Shown: in pieces, positions 44,489 through 54,443 of the stretch
How positions within the stretch are numbered: the first letter of the stretch is position 1
How the letters are laid out: each line of letters opens with the position of its first letter
Origin: Trinickia soli
Lineage (GTDB): Bacteria; Pseudomonadota; Gammaproteobacteria; Burkholderiales; Burkholderiaceae
DNA length: 64,000 nt
NCBI RefSeq assembly: GCF_002879855.1
Contig: NZ_PNYB01000010.1
Span: 1 to 64,000 of the forward strand
Reading direction: 5' to 3'
Translations under genes and position numbers: made by a program
The notes under the pieces: model-generated
Told to the model about the DNA's origin: nothing
The model's database searches: none
What the model saw: the letters and a program-made list of their open reading frames with translations, nothing else

Positions 44489-45424
44489 ATGTCCGCCCCC
44501 ACTTCGGCTACTTCGTTCGTCAGTCCCGCGCAAGTGCGCATGGTCGAGTTGCTCGCGACGCTCGCCCCTGCCGAGGGCTTCACCCATTCATCGCTCGACG
44601 GCGTGAAATTCATGCGAACGAACGTGTCGACGCCGCGCGTGCCCGTCATGTACGAACCGTGCATCGTGATCGTCGCGCAGGGACGCAAGCGTGGGTTTTT
44701 AGGCAGCCAGGCGTTTGTGTACGATGCGCAGCACTATCTCGTGCTGTCGGTCCCGCTACCGTTCGAGTGTGAAACGGAAGCGTCGCCCGACGAGCCGATG
44801 CTCGCGATTTCGATCCGGATCGACCTCGGCGTGATTGCCGAGATCCTGATGGCGCTCAACGATACGCGCGGGCCGATGGATAGCGAGCCGCGCGCGGTCT
44901 ATGCGACGCCGCTCGATCGCACGCTGAGCGATGCCGTGCTGCGGCTTCTCGAATCGCTCGCCTCGCCTCACGACGCGCGCATTCTCGGCCCCTCGATCGT
45001 GCGCGAGATCTGCTACCGGGTGCTGACGGGTTCGCAAGGCGATATGATTCGCGCCGCCTTGACCCAACAAAATCATTTCGGTCGAATTGCAAAAGCATTA
45101 CGTCGCATCCACTCCGATTTCGCCGATAGCCTCGACGTGCCGATGCTCGCGCGCGAGGCCGGCATGAGCCTCGCTGTGTTCCATGCGCAGTTCAAAGCGG
45201 TGACCGAGACTTCGCCGATGCAGTACGTGAAGACGACGCGGCTTCATCACGCGCGTTTGCTGATGGTTCAAAACGGGCTCAATGTCAGCGCGGCGGCGAC
45301 GCGCGTTGGCTACGAGAGCGCGTCGCAATTCAGCCGCGAATTCAAGCGATTTTTCGGTGTAAGCCCGATCGACGACGTCAGGCGCTTGCGTGACGGTGAC
45401 GGTGGGCAGGCGGGCCGCAGGTAG
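44489..45424 (+). CDS. AraC-family regulator with AraC_N (cupin-like) domain
   Basis: A 311-residue regulator. The N-terminal AraC_N domain carries EPCIVIVAQGRKRGFLG and YLVLSVPLPFECE. The C-terminal double helix-turn-helix has LDVPMLAREAGMSLAVFHAQFK and NVSAAATRVGYESASQFSREFKRFFG. Regulators of this type commonly sit divergent from alcohol or aldo/keto reductase genes and activate them. ATG 44489 is used; an upstream GTG at 44474 is possible. It ends 8 bp from the convergent aldo/keto reductase gene. Confidence 0.92.
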   Translation: MSAPTSATSFVSPAQVRMVELLATLAPAEGFTHSSLDGVKFMRTNVSTPRVPVMYEPCIVIVAQGRKRGFLGSQAFVYDAQHYLVLSVPLPFECETEASPDEPMLAISIRIDLGVIAEILMALNDTRGPMDSEPRAVYATPLDRTLSDAVLRLLESLASPHDARILGPSIVREICYRVLTGSQGDMIRAALTQQNHFGRIAKALRRIHSDFADSLDVPMLAREAGMSLAVFHAQFKAVTETSPMQYVKTTRLHHARLLMVQNGLNVSAAATRVGYESASQFSREFKRFFGVSPIDDVRRLRDGDGGQAGRR

Positions 45425-45432
45425 CGAAGCGC

Positions 45433-46422
45433 CTACCTCGGCGCATCCCCGAACCGATACTCGTGCGTGAGTTCGTCGAGTTTCGTCTTCAGCTGCGGGT
45501 CGAGTGAAAGGTCGACCGCGGCCAGCGTGTCGCTCAACTGCTCCGGCCGGCTCGCACCGAGAATTGCCGACGTCACGGTATTGTTCGCCAGCACCCAGGC
45601 GACAGCGATGGTCGGAAGCGACATGCCGGCATCGGCCGCCAACTTCTTCAGCGCTTCGATCGTGTCGAACTCGCGCTCGTGCCAATAGCGCGCCTGGTAC
45701 ATCGCACCTGCCGTGCCGACCGTGAAGCGTCCTTCGGGCGGAGGCGCATCGCGCCGATGCTTGCCGCTCAACAGACCGCCCGCGAGCGGGTTATAAGGAA
45801 TGACGGCCAGACCTTCTTCGTCGGCGAGCGGCAGCAGTTCTCGTTCGATCTGACGAAACAGCAGGTTGTAGCGCGGCTGGACCGACACGAAGCGAGACAG
45901 GCGCAGTGCATCCGCCCGCCCCAACGCCCGCGCGAGCCGATAAGCGAGAAAGTTCGAGACGCCGATATAACGGGCGCGGCCGGAACGAACGATGACGTCG
46001 AGCGCTTCCAGCGTTTCGTCGAGCGGCGTGTCGCGATCATCGGAATGCAGCTGATAGAGGTCGACGTAATCCGTGTCGAGCCGTTTCAGCGACGCGTCAA
46101 TGGCGTCGAGCAAGTGCTTGCGCGATGCGCCTTGATCCCAAGGGGACGGCCCCATTTTGCCGACGGCCTTCGTCGCGAGCACGAAACGCTCGCGCTTCCC
46201 CTTGAGCCAACGCCCGACGATCTCCTCGGTGCGCCCCACCCGCTCTTCGCCGCCGCCGAGTGGATAGACGTTGGCCGTGTCGAAAAACGTCACGCCGGCA
46301 TCGGCCGCCGTGTCCATGATGCGTACTGACGTGGCCTCGTCGATTTGAAACCCGAACGTCATTGTCCCGAGGCAAACCCGCGATACCTGAAGCCCCGTCC
46401 CCCCGAACCTGCGGTAGTCCAT
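45433..46422 (-). CDS. Aldo/keto reductase
   Basis: A 329-residue NADPH-dependent (alpha/beta)8-barrel oxidoreductase of the YdjG/Tas-like group. It starts MDYRRFGGTGLQVSRVCLGTMTFG. The catalytic tetrad region has FFDTANVYPLGG with Asp and Tyr, LATKAVGKMG with Lys, and YQLHSDD with His. Substrates are generally short carbonyls. It may belong functionally with the adjacent adh and AraC genes, but nothing in sequence proves this. Confidence 0.93.
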   Translation of the reverse strand: MDYRRFGGTGLQVSRVCLGTMTFGFQIDEATSVRIMDTAADAGVTFFDTANVYPLGGGEERVGRTEEIVGRWLKGKRERFVLATKAVGKMGPSPWDQGASRKHLLDAIDASLKRLDTDYVDLYQLHSDDRDTPLDETLEALDVIVRSGRARYIGVSNFLAYRLARALGRADALRLSRFVSVQPRYNLLFRQIERELLPLADEEGLAVIPYNPLAGGLLSGKHRRDAPPPEGRFTVGTAGAMYQARYWHEREFDTIEALKKLAADAGMSLPTIAVAWVLANNTVTSAILGASRPEQLSDTLAAVDLSLDPQLKTKLDELTHEYRFGDAPR

Positions 46423-46616
46423 ACGTTTCTCCGAAAGCGCGCCGCCGCGCGCGGCAAAAGGAGAAGGATAACGCTACTTCGAGTCGGACGACGCGGGCAA
46501 TCGCGCTAATCGGGCGCAAAATGCCACCCTATTCGGTCAATCGGCATGTGCGGTTCGGACGTATTCTCCACGTGCCGCAACGGACCCCTCGCGCCTGCCG
46601 CCATACATGGATCGAT

Positions 46617-47624
46617 ATGCAAACGCCTGCTTTCCCGTCGAATGAAGCCGCACGCATTGCGATGCTCCGCTCTCTCGAGATCCTCGATACCGCTCCCGAC
46701 GAGCGCTTCGATCGGTTGACGCGGTTGGCCAGGCATCTGTTCGACGTTCCCGTCGCGGTGGTCTCGCTCGTCGACGCCGACCGGCAATGGTTCAAATCCT
46801 GTTCCGGTCTTGCCGTGAAGCAGACCGCGCGCGATGTTTCGTTCTGCGGCCATGCGATCCACGGCGACGAAGTGTTCGTCGTCGAAGATGCGCTCGAGGA
46901 TCCGCGGTTCTTCGACAACCCGCTGGTGACAGGGGAGCCGCGCGTCCGTTTTTACGCCGGGTTTCCGTTGACGTTGCAGGGCAACCTGCGAATCGGCTCC
47001 TTTTGTATCGTCGACGCGAAGCCGCGCAAGCTCGATGAGGCGCAGCTTGCGATGTTGCGCGATCTGGGCCGGATCGCCGAACGCGAACTCGAGGCGCTGC
47101 GACTCGCGGCGACCGACGATCTGACCGGCCTGTTCAACCGGCGCGGTTTCGAAGCGATGGGGTTGAAGATGCTGCGGCTGTGCAAGCGAGCGCAGTCGCG
47201 CGCGTCATTGCTTTTCTTCGATTTGAACGGTTTCAAACAAATCAACGACACTTACGGGCACCTCGAAGGCGATCGCGCGATCGCCGGATTCGCGAACGTG
47301 CTGCGCGCGTCGATGCGCGATACCGACGTGCTCGCGCGGCTGGGCGGAGATGAGTTCGTCGCGCTGGTGGTCGATGTCGAGGCCGGGTCGGAAGGGCAGA
47401 TCATCGAGCGCGTGCAACGGGGCGTGGCACGCTACAACCGGGAGGAACAACGAGGCTACGAGTTGAAGTTCAGCGTCGGGCTCGCGCCTTACGACACATC
47501 GGAAGAGCCGTCCGTCGCGCATTTGATCGAAGTCGCGGACCACGCGATGTATGCGAACAAGCGCGCGGGACAAGCCGCGCGTGCGTTGGATGTGCAGCTT
47601 GCGCACGAGGATGCCTGCCAGTAA
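46617..47624 (+). CDS. GAF-GGDEF diguanylate cyclase
   Basis: A 335-residue signalling enzyme. An N-terminal GAF domain (about residues 20-160, with DRQWFKSCSGL and SFCGHAIHGDEVFVVEDA) precedes a GGDEF domain (about 165-325). The active site GGDEF is intact and an inhibitory I-site RDTD lies exactly five residues before it, so it should make c-di-GMP and be product-inhibited. No membrane helix is present. ATG 46617 is chosen for a clean GAF start; the open frame extends upstream without family sequence. Confidence 0.93.
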   Translation: MQTPAFPSNEAARIAMLRSLEILDTAPDERFDRLTRLARHLFDVPVAVVSLVDADRQWFKSCSGLAVKQTARDVSFCGHAIHGDEVFVVEDALEDPRFFDNPLVTGEPRVRFYAGFPLTLQGNLRIGSFCIVDAKPRKLDEAQLAMLRDLGRIAERELEALRLAATDDLTGLFNRRGFEAMGLKMLRLCKRAQSRASLLFFDLNGFKQINDTYGHLEGDRAIAGFANVLRASMRDTDVLARLGGDEFVALVVDVEAGSEGQIIERVQRGVARYNREEQRGYELKFSVGLAPYDTSEEPSVAHLIEVADHAMYANKRAGQAARALDVQLAHEDACQ

Positions 47625-48168
47625 TTTTTTGCTTCCCCTGCTGCACGCAAGCCAACGCAAAAAAATCAAAGAAAATCCGTTTTAACACCTGCAGTCATTT
47701 TTTCACCCCATTAATTAAAACTGGAATCAATTACTCGGATTCATTCCGCTCGCTACATAGAACCTACAAATAATCGTAGCGCGAAACGGATTGCCGAAAA
47801 TTCGCAATAAAACTCTTGAAAGGAAGTTGACACGCGATAGCGTGCGCACCTAATCTCTCTGCATCGTCGTCCAGCCGCTCAGGCTGCTTCGTTCGCGACG
47901 TGCTCCTCTTCGTCCGCGGCGGGGCATCGACGATTCCACCGAAAGACAGGCCTGTTCATTACTGTTTATCGGTCTCTCGTATTTGTTTAGCAGTCCTACG
48001 TAAAGATGTGCCCTGAGGTTCCAGCGAAAGCCGGGCCGCGGTAAAGCACGCCATTCTTTATCGGTCTTTTCCAAAAGCCCGAATGGCGCAGCATTGCCTG
48101 CTTCGAGATAGCAGAAAACAGAAATTCACTGCAGCGTGAATCAAACACTTTCCAGTAGAGGGTTGAAA
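47625..48168. other. Intergenic region before the M1 peptidase gene
   Basis: 544 bp, more AT-rich than its surroundings, without a convincing gene. A candidate sigma70 promoter on the plus strand is TTGACA (47827-47832) and TAATCT (47851-47856) with 18-bp spacing. The undecamer TTTATCGGTCT occurs twice (near 47966 and 48058). No terminator with a U-run is obvious after the GGDEF gene. Confidence 0.4.
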
Positions 48169-50343
48169 ATGTGCTTTCCACTCAATGCGAAACTACACTG
48201 CATTTCCATTGCCGCCGCTCTGGCATTGGCCGGCTGCGGCGGCGGCGACGGCTCGTCGGCGTCGGGGGCTCGCGCGGGCGCGGCGGCGTCGCCTGCATCT
48301 TCGCCGGCTGCGACCGTTCCCGCAGCCCCTTCTGCCGCAACGCCCGGCATCGACAAAACCGTCGCGCCCGTTGAAATGCCCGACACCGTCACCCCCGTCA
48401 ACTACAAGCTATGGTTCCGGCCGAACACGGCGTTGAACGCGTTCGATGGCCGTGCCGATGTCGAGATCAAGGTGCATGAGCCCGTCAACGCCATCGTCGT
48501 GGCGGCGCACCGGCTCACGTTCACCAACGGCACATTGATGCTGCAGCCCGGGAATATCCCGCTGATCGCGACACCGCAAGACGATGGCGACTACTACCAG
48601 CTGCGCCCCGCGAGCGGCCAGATCGCACCGGGCACTTACTCCCTGCATATGGAGTGGACAGGCATCATCAACTTCAAGACCTACGACGATCCGGCTACGA
48701 AGACAGGCGGCAGCTGTGGGAACGATCCCTATCCGGGCTGCTCGGCTGCCGAGGGCGTATTCCGCATCGACCTGAAATCGACCGACGGCAAGACGAGCGG
48801 AGCGATTCTCACGCAGGGCGAATCCGATCTTGCGCGCCAATGGTTTCCCGGCTGGGACGAGCCGGCATTCCGGCCCACCTATGAAGTCAGCGCGGACGTT
48901 CCGCAGAATTGGCGTGTCGTCTCGAACGCGGCAGAGAAGGACGAGGTCAACGTCGATCAAGGCTACAAGCGCGTCACATTCGACAAGACCCCGCCCATGC
49001 CTTCTTATCTGCTGTTTTTCGGCGGCGGCCAATTCGATGTGCTCGAAGACGATTTCTCCAGCCCACTGCCGGACGGCAAGGGCCTGCACCTGCGGATCTT
49101 CGCGCCTCCTGGCATGAAGGACTGGGCCAAGCCCGCGATGCAGGAAACCAAGCAGGCGCTTGATTTCTACTATCGCTACACGGGCATCCCGCTCCCGCTG
49201 AAGAAGTTCGATACGGTCGCCGCCAACGACGCCTTCAAGGCTGAAAAAGACTTGAACTTCGGCGGCATGGAGAACTGGGGCGCCATTCTCGAATTCGCGG
49301 ACGACATCCTGCCGCCCCCTGGTACGACGATGTCGAACTACGGCGTCACCGTGCTCACGCATGAAGCGGCACACCAATGGTTCGGCGATCTGGTGACCCT
49401 CGATTGGTGGGACGACGTGTGGCTGAACGAATCGTTCGCGACGTTCTTCGAGAACAAGACGAAGATTGCCTTCTTCCCGGAGCGCTTCAGCTGGGAGGGC
49501 GAGGTCAAGAACAAGTACCGCGTGATCGCCGACGATTTGGCGTCCACCTCTTACCCGATCCAGCCGAATTTCAACGCATGGGCATCGAACGATTTCGTCA
49601 TCAACGCGGCGAACTTCGTCTACGACAAAGGCGGTCAGGTGCTCAAGATGTTCGAGGGCTATCTGGGTGAAGACGTCATGCGCAAGGGGCTGCAACAGTA
49701 TTTGACCGATTACTCGTTCGGCAACAGCACCCCGAAGCGGCTTTGGGATGAACTCGCCCGCGCCAGCGGCCAGCCGATGGATGCGATCGGCGACAGTTTC
49801 GTCCGTCAGACGGGCGTGCCGCTCGTTTCGCTCGATACGCAATGCGATCTGACGAACAACGAGACGGTGGTTTCGCTGAAACAGCGGCCGTTCCCGAACA
49901 AGAACGCCTATCCGGGCACCCAGTGGACGATCCCGCTGACGCTCGCTTACGGCGACAATCTTGCAAGCACCAGGACGATCGCGATGAAGGATACGAGCAC
50001 GCAGGTGCGCCTGCCCGGTTGCGGCGCGGTGCTGGCAGATCCTACCGGGCAGGATTACTACGTCGTCAATTACGGCGACAACGCCTGGGGGCAATTGCTC
50101 GCACAACGCAATGCGCTGCAGGATCCGCCGCGGCTGACGAACCTGAGGCTCGAGGCGCATCTACTGGTGGGTGCGGGGCTGGCCGACCCATCGCGTGAAA
50201 GCAGCATCAATTCGATCGCACTTGCGCCGAATATCGTTGCCCGGATGCAGCGTCTCGAGAGCACGCCGGTGCAGACGGTGGTACGTCGAGTGCCGTTCTA
50301 TCAGGGGCAGCTGAAGGCTACGCGCAAGCCGAAGCAGAATTGA
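48169..50343 (+). CDS. M1-family zinc aminopeptidase, lipoprotein
   Basis: A 724-residue secreted metallopeptidase. Residues 1-23 form a lipoprotein signal with lipobox LAGC. A Gly/Ala/Ser/Pro linker follows (to about residue 55), then the M1 fold: the exopeptidase motif GGMENWG and the zinc site HEAAH-x18-E (ending WLNE). It probably removes N-terminal residues from peptides at the cell envelope. ATG 48169 is chosen because it starts the signal peptide; an in-frame ATG at 48136 adds 11 residues. Its end overlaps the convergent folB gene by 26 bp. Confidence 0.94.
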   Translation: MCFPLNAKLHCISIAAALALAGCGGGDGSSASGARAGAAASPASSPAATVPAAPSAATPGIDKTVAPVEMPDTVTPVNYKLWFRPNTALNAFDGRADVEIKVHEPVNAIVVAAHRLTFTNGTLMLQPGNIPLIATPQDDGDYYQLRPASGQIAPGTYSLHMEWTGIINFKTYDDPATKTGGSCGNDPYPGCSAAEGVFRIDLKSTDGKTSGAILTQGESDLARQWFPGWDEPAFRPTYEVSADVPQNWRVVSNAAEKDEVNVDQGYKRVTFDKTPPMPSYLLFFGGGQFDVLEDDFSSPLPDGKGLHLRIFAPPGMKDWAKPAMQETKQALDFYYRYTGIPLPLKKFDTVAANDAFKAEKDLNFGGMENWGAILEFADDILPPPGTTMSNYGVTVLTHEAAHQWFGDLVTLDWWDDVWLNESFATFFENKTKIAFFPERFSWEGEVKNKYRVIADDLASTSYPIQPNFNAWASNDFVINAANFVYDKGGQVLKMFEGYLGEDVMRKGLQQYLTDYSFGNSTPKRLWDELARASGQPMDAIGDSFVRQTGVPLVSLDTQCDLTNNETVVSLKQRPFPNKNAYPGTQWTIPLTLAYGDNLASTRTIAMKDTSTQVRLPGCGAVLADPTGQDYYVVNYGDNAWGQLLAQRNALQDPPRLTNLRLEAHLLVGAGLADPSRESSINSIALAPNIVARMQRLESTPVQTVVRRVPFYQGQLKATRKPKQN

Positions 50344-50803
50344 TCGCCCCGGAGCGGCAGTACGCTTCGTAGTCGACACGCGTCCAATCGAGCTCGATAC
50401 CGATCCGCTGGGTACCCGGCCGAATCTTCGGCTTATGCAGCACCAGCGTGACGGTATCGAGCGCGCTCCAACCCTCGAACGAGAGCGCCGCCAGCTCCAC
50501 GGCGAGCGTTTCGAGCAACCGCGTATGGGGCTTCGTTTGCAGAAACCGCGTCACCCGCTCGCAATATTGCTCGTAGTTGATCCACTCGTGCTCGCGCGTT
50601 TCGGCGGGCGCACATCGATAACTTAGCCGGGCATCGATCACCACCGGTTGCGGCGCCTCGTGCTCATGGGCATGAATACCCACACGCGTCTGCGCTTCCA
50701 GCCCGTCGACGAACACGGACCATCCGCGCCCGCTGCGCGCGGATGGCGCCACAGCGGAGCGCCACAGCGTCTCGTCGACGGTGAACGGTTCGCTCGGCTT
50801 CAC
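50318..50803 (-). CDS. folB: Dihydroneopterin aldolase-like protein (FolB/FolX family)
   Basis: A 161-residue tunnelling-fold protein. FVDGLEAQTRVGIHAHEHEAPQPVVID matches the FolB start and RLLETLAVELAALSF the substrate-region Glu. An N-terminal extension of about 30 residues is present. FolB-like genes are linked to sarcosine oxidase in some proteobacteria, which suggests a role in supplying or adjusting the folate acceptor. Its start overlaps the soxG stop by 4 bp, so it is translationally coupled as the last sox-operon gene. Confidence 0.88.
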   Translation of the reverse strand: MKPSEPFTVDETLWRSAVAPSARSGRGWSVFVDGLEAQTRVGIHAHEHEAPQPVVIDARLSYRCAPAETREHEWINYEQYCERVTRFLQTKPHTRLLETLAVELAALSFEGWSALDTVTLVLHKPKIRPGTQRIGIELDWTRVDYEAYCRSGAINSASACA

Positions 50804-51426
50804 GATACGATCGGCGCCGCCGCATCGAGCATGATGCGGCAGAAGTAGTCCGCAAAACTGCGGCGCACGACGAGCTCGAACGCGTCATAGGCAGTCGGAA
50901 TCAGCACGATCGATGCCTTGAAGTAATGGCTCTGCGCACACTGTCCCGGCTGCAGCACCTGCGGGTGCAAATCAAGCGGGCAGCCGCGGGCGATGACGTC
51001 ACGGACGCGATCGCCGCTCGCCTCCACCACCGTGTAACCGCTGCCCACGTCCACGGCCGACGCGAACAACGTACCGAGCGCCGCACGCAACTTACCTTCG
51101 AGTTCGGGCTTGCGCGCTTCGGTCGAACGAATCAACCACTCGTCCGGGCCGAGCCAGAGCGCGTCATACTCGGCGCCACGCGCAACGGTATTGGGCTTCG
51201 TCGGCAAACGCACGCCGATTGCGCCCTCCACGGCCGCGATAAACTCGCGGTCGCGCGCATCGCCGCGGACATTGGCAAGATCGAGGAACGGCCGCTCGCG
51301 CAGACGAAAAGCCTTCGATTGAAGCGCCTGATTCGAATCGAGCAGGTTCTGCGCGCCGACGAGCGGCGATTCGAGCGGCGTGCGCACCCCGGCGACAGCC
51401 GTATTGCTTCGGTTTTCATTCCACAT
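50800..51426 (-). CDS. soxG: Sarcosine oxidase gamma subunit
   Basis: A 208-residue subunit of heterotetrameric sarcosine oxidase. It shares the aminomethyltransferase-like fold, with LWLGPDEWLIRS and DVGSGYTVVEASGDRVRDVIARGCPLDLHP-type blocks, shortened relative to GcvT. It stabilises the alpha-beta complex that converts sarcosine to glycine. The start overlaps soxA by 11 bp and the stop overlaps folB by 4 bp. Confidence 0.94.
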   Translation of the reverse strand: MWNENRSNTAVAGVRTPLESPLVGAQNLLDSNQALQSKAFRLRERPFLDLANVRGDARDREFIAAVEGAIGVRLPTKPNTVARGAEYDALWLGPDEWLIRSTEARKPELEGKLRAALGTLFASAVDVGSGYTVVEASGDRVRDVIARGCPLDLHPQVLQPGQCAQSHYFKASIVLIPTAYDAFELVVRRSFADYFCRIMLDAAAPIVS

Positions 51427-54400
51427 GCTGACGCACTCCTTCGACGTCGTAGAAGACGGGGCTGGCGATCGTCGCCGCCATCGATTTACCGTTCAGATCG
51501 ATCGAGACCTTTTGGCCCATCTTGTCGAGACCGCCCTTGACGACAGCCATCGCGATCGAGCGCTTCAGGATCGGGCTGTAGTAGCTCGACGTGACGTGCC
51601 CGAGCATCGGCACCGGATTGTCGGCCACCTGATTTTCGGCCGGGCCCTGGACGCCATGCGCCAGAATCTGGCTACCTTCAGGCAGGACGTAAGACGGGTC
51701 GTCAGTCAGAAGTCCGACGAGTTGCTTGCGCCCTTGCTTCGCCGTATCCGAACGCGTCAACGAACGTTTGCCGAGGCAATCCTTCGTCTTCGCCACGAGG
51801 CCACCCATGCCGAGATCGAACGGGGTCATCGAACCGTCGGTGTCCTGCCCGACGATGATGTAGCCCTTCTCGGCACGCAGTACGTGCATCGTCTCCGTGC
51901 CGTACGGCGTGATGTCAAACTCTTCCCCGGCCGCCATCAGTGCTTCCCATACGACTCGGCCCGCATTGGCCGGTACGTTCACCTCATAGGCAAGCTCGCC
52001 CGAGAAGCTGATCCGCATGACACGGGCCGGAACATCGGCCACGACGCCCTCGCGGAACGTCATGAACGGAAATGCCTCGTTCGAAAAATCGATGTCGCGA
52101 CAGACCTTGCGAAGCACCTTGCGGCTGTTCGGGCCCACCACCGCAAAGGTCGCGAAATGATCGGTGACCGAGGCCATCCGCACTTTCATGTCAGGCCATT
52201 CGGTCTGGACCCAGCGCTCGAGCCACGTCAGCACGCGCGCTGCGCCGCCTGAAGTGGTCGACATCAGGTAGTGCTGCTCGCCGAGCCGCACCGTCACGCC
52301 GTCGTCGAACACCATGCCGTTCTCGTCGAGCATCAAACCATAACGGCACTTGCCGACTTCGAGCTTCGACCATGGATTCGTGTAGACCCAATTCAACAGC
52401 TTCGCCGCGTCGGGGCCCTGCACGTCGATCTTGCCGAGCGTCGAGGCGTCCATGATGCCGACGCTCGTTCGGACTGCCAGGCATTCGCGCGCGACCGCGG
52501 CGTGCATGTCTTCGCCGGCCTTCGGGAAGTACCACGGGCGCTTCCAATTGCCGACGTCTTCGAACAATGCGCCATGCTCGACGTGCCATTCATGGATACA
52601 GGTCTTGCGGATCGGGTCGATGAAGTCGCCGATCTCGCGGCCCGCAATTGCGCCGAACGTCACGGGTGTGTAGTTCGGGCGGAACGTCGTGGTGCCTGTC
52701 TCGGGGATCGTCTTGCCGAGCGCCTGGGCGAGGATCGCCATGCCGTTGATGTTGCCGAGCTTGCCCTGATCGGTGCCGAAGCCCATCGCCGTATAACGCT
52801 TGACGTGCTCGACCGATTCGAAGCCTTCGCGCGCCGCCAGCAGGATATCGGCCGCCGATACGTCGTTCTGGAAGTCGACGAATTGCTTCGGCCCGCGCGA
52901 CGCGCGTTCCTGGCTACCCACGAGCCACAGCGGCAGCATCTTCGACTCTTTGATTTCCGCGACTTGCGGCGAGGCGGGCCGCGCCGCAGCCTTGAAGCCG
53001 AGCGCATGCACGGCCTCGACGCCTGCGTCGATCGCCAGACGCACGCCGCGCGCCAGGCCGAACTCGCCTGCTGCCGCGCCCACGCTGACTTCGGCCTGCA
53101 TCCCCTTGCCCGGCACGAAGCACGCTTTTTCATCATGCCAGTGCGCTTTGCCGCCCGATTGCGCGAACAGATGCAACACGGGGCTCCATCCACCCGACAT
53201 CGCCACGAGATCGCACGACAGGCTGGCGACAGACCCGCCTACCTCGCCCTTGGCATAAGAGGCGACTTCGACCGCCGTCACTTGCCGCTTCCCGACCGCT
53301 TGCGTAATGACCGTGCCGTTCATGACGACCACGCCATGACGGCGTGCGGCGGCGGGCAGCGAACCGTCGCTTTGCGCGCGCGGATCCACAACCGTGACCT
53401 TGGCACCGCTCGATTTCAAATCGAGCGCGCATTGATAGCCGTCGTCGTTGTTCGTGAAGACGACCGCTTCCTTGCCGGGCAGGACGCCATAACGATGAAT
53501 GTAGGTCGACACGGCCGACGCCAACATGATGCCAGGCAGGTCGTTGTTGCCGAACACGAGCGGCCGCTCGTGCGCGCCCGTGGCGAGGATCACCCGCTTG
53601 GAGCGAATCTTCCAAACGAGTTCGCGCGTGCCCTGGCGCATCGAAACCGGTAGATGGTCGGTCAAACGCTGCACGACCGTCACGAGGTTGTGATCCTGAT
53701 AGCCGAACGCCGTGCTGCGCGACAGGATCTTAACGTCGGGCATATGCGACAGCGCGTGCTCGATCTTTTCGACCCATTGCAACGCGCTCTTACCGTCGAT
53801 CTGCGCGCGACATGAAAGCAGCGAGCCGCCCAATTCGCGCTGATCGTCGACAAGCATCACGCGCGCACCCGCGCTGCCCGCCGCATGCGCCGCGGCAAGC
53901 CCGGCGGGTCCGCCGCCGATGACGAGCACGTCGCAATGAGCGAAGCATTTGTCATAGCGGTCGGCGTCGCGCGTATCGGGCGCCTTGCCCAGGCCTGCTG
54001 CTTCGCGAATCTTCTCTTCGTACTTGGGCCACCATTTGCGCGGCCACATGAAGGTCTTGTAGTAAAAGCCCGCTGGGATGAAGCGCGCAATCTTCTGATT
54101 GATCGCAAGCTTGTCGTTCTCGAGCGAGGGCTCGGCATTGACGCTGCGCGCCACGAGCCCCTGATAAAGCTCGACTTCCGTGGCACGTGCGTTCGGCACC
54201 GCGTAAGCGCCGCCTTCGAGTTGCACGATCGCATTCGGCTCTTCGACACCGGCCGTCACGATGCCGCGCGGCCGATGGTACTTCCAGCTGCGCGCAACGA
54301 AGCGCACGCCGTTGGCCAGCAGCGCCGACGCCAGCGTATCGCCTTGAAACCCCTGATAGGTGCGCCCGTTGAACGTAAACGTGAGCGGAATGGCCCGATT

Positions 54401-54442
54401 GATTCGCCCACCCGTACCGAGGCGGTCTTTTTGATTGCTCAT
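51416..54442 (-). CDS. soxA: Sarcosine oxidase alpha subunit
   Basis: A 1008-residue subunit. The N-terminal part is a 2Fe-2S-ferredoxin-like fold without cluster ligands (YQGFQGDTLASALLANGV), then an NAD/FAD-type domain (VLVIGGGPAGLAAAHAAGSAGA), then a C-terminal GcvT-like folate domain (GIMDASTLGKIDVQGPDAAKLLN) that captures the methyl group as 5,10-methylene-THF. Full family length. It follows soxD by 1 bp. Confidence 0.97.
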   Translation of the reverse strand: MSNQKDRLGTGGRINRAIPLTFTFNGRTYQGFQGDTLASALLANGVRFVARSWKYHRPRGIVTAGVEEPNAIVQLEGGAYAVPNARATEVELYQGLVARSVNAEPSLENDKLAINQKIARFIPAGFYYKTFMWPRKWWPKYEEKIREAAGLGKAPDTRDADRYDKCFAHCDVLVIGGGPAGLAAAHAAGSAGARVMLVDDQRELGGSLLSCRAQIDGKSALQWVEKIEHALSHMPDVKILSRSTAFGYQDHNLVTVVQRLTDHLPVSMRQGTRELVWKIRSKRVILATGAHERPLVFGNNDLPGIMLASAVSTYIHRYGVLPGKEAVVFTNNDDGYQCALDLKSSGAKVTVVDPRAQSDGSLPAAARRHGVVVMNGTVITQAVGKRQVTAVEVASYAKGEVGGSVASLSCDLVAMSGGWSPVLHLFAQSGGKAHWHDEKACFVPGKGMQAEVSVGAAAGEFGLARGVRLAIDAGVEAVHALGFKAAARPASPQVAEIKESKMLPLWLVGSQERASRGPKQFVDFQNDVSAADILLAAREGFESVEHVKRYTAMGFGTDQGKLGNINGMAILAQALGKTIPETGTTTFRPNYTPVTFGAIAGREIGDFIDPIRKTCIHEWHVEHGALFEDVGNWKRPWYFPKAGEDMHAAVARECLAVRTSVGIMDASTLGKIDVQGPDAAKLLNWVYTNPWSKLEVGKCRYGLMLDENGMVFDDGVTVRLGEQHYLMSTTSGGAARVLTWLERWVQTEWPDMKVRMASVTDHFATFAVVGPNSRKVLRKVCRDIDFSNEAFPFMTFREGVVADVPARVMRISFSGELAYEVNVPANAGRVVWEALMAAGEEFDITPYGTETMHVLRAEKGYIIVGQDTDGSMTPFDLGMGGLVAKTKDCLGKRSLTRSDTAKQGRKQLVGLLTDDPSYVLPEGSQILAHGVQGPAENQVADNPVPMLGHVTSSYYSPILKRSIAMAVVKGGLDKMGQKVSIDLNGKSMAATIASPVFYDVEGVRQHVE

Positions 54443-54443
54443 G

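Noticed and set aside
48409-50160. 583-codon minus-strand open frame within the M1 peptidase gene
   Set aside because: Shadow frame. The plus strand has signal peptide, GGMEN and HEAAH-x18-E motifs.
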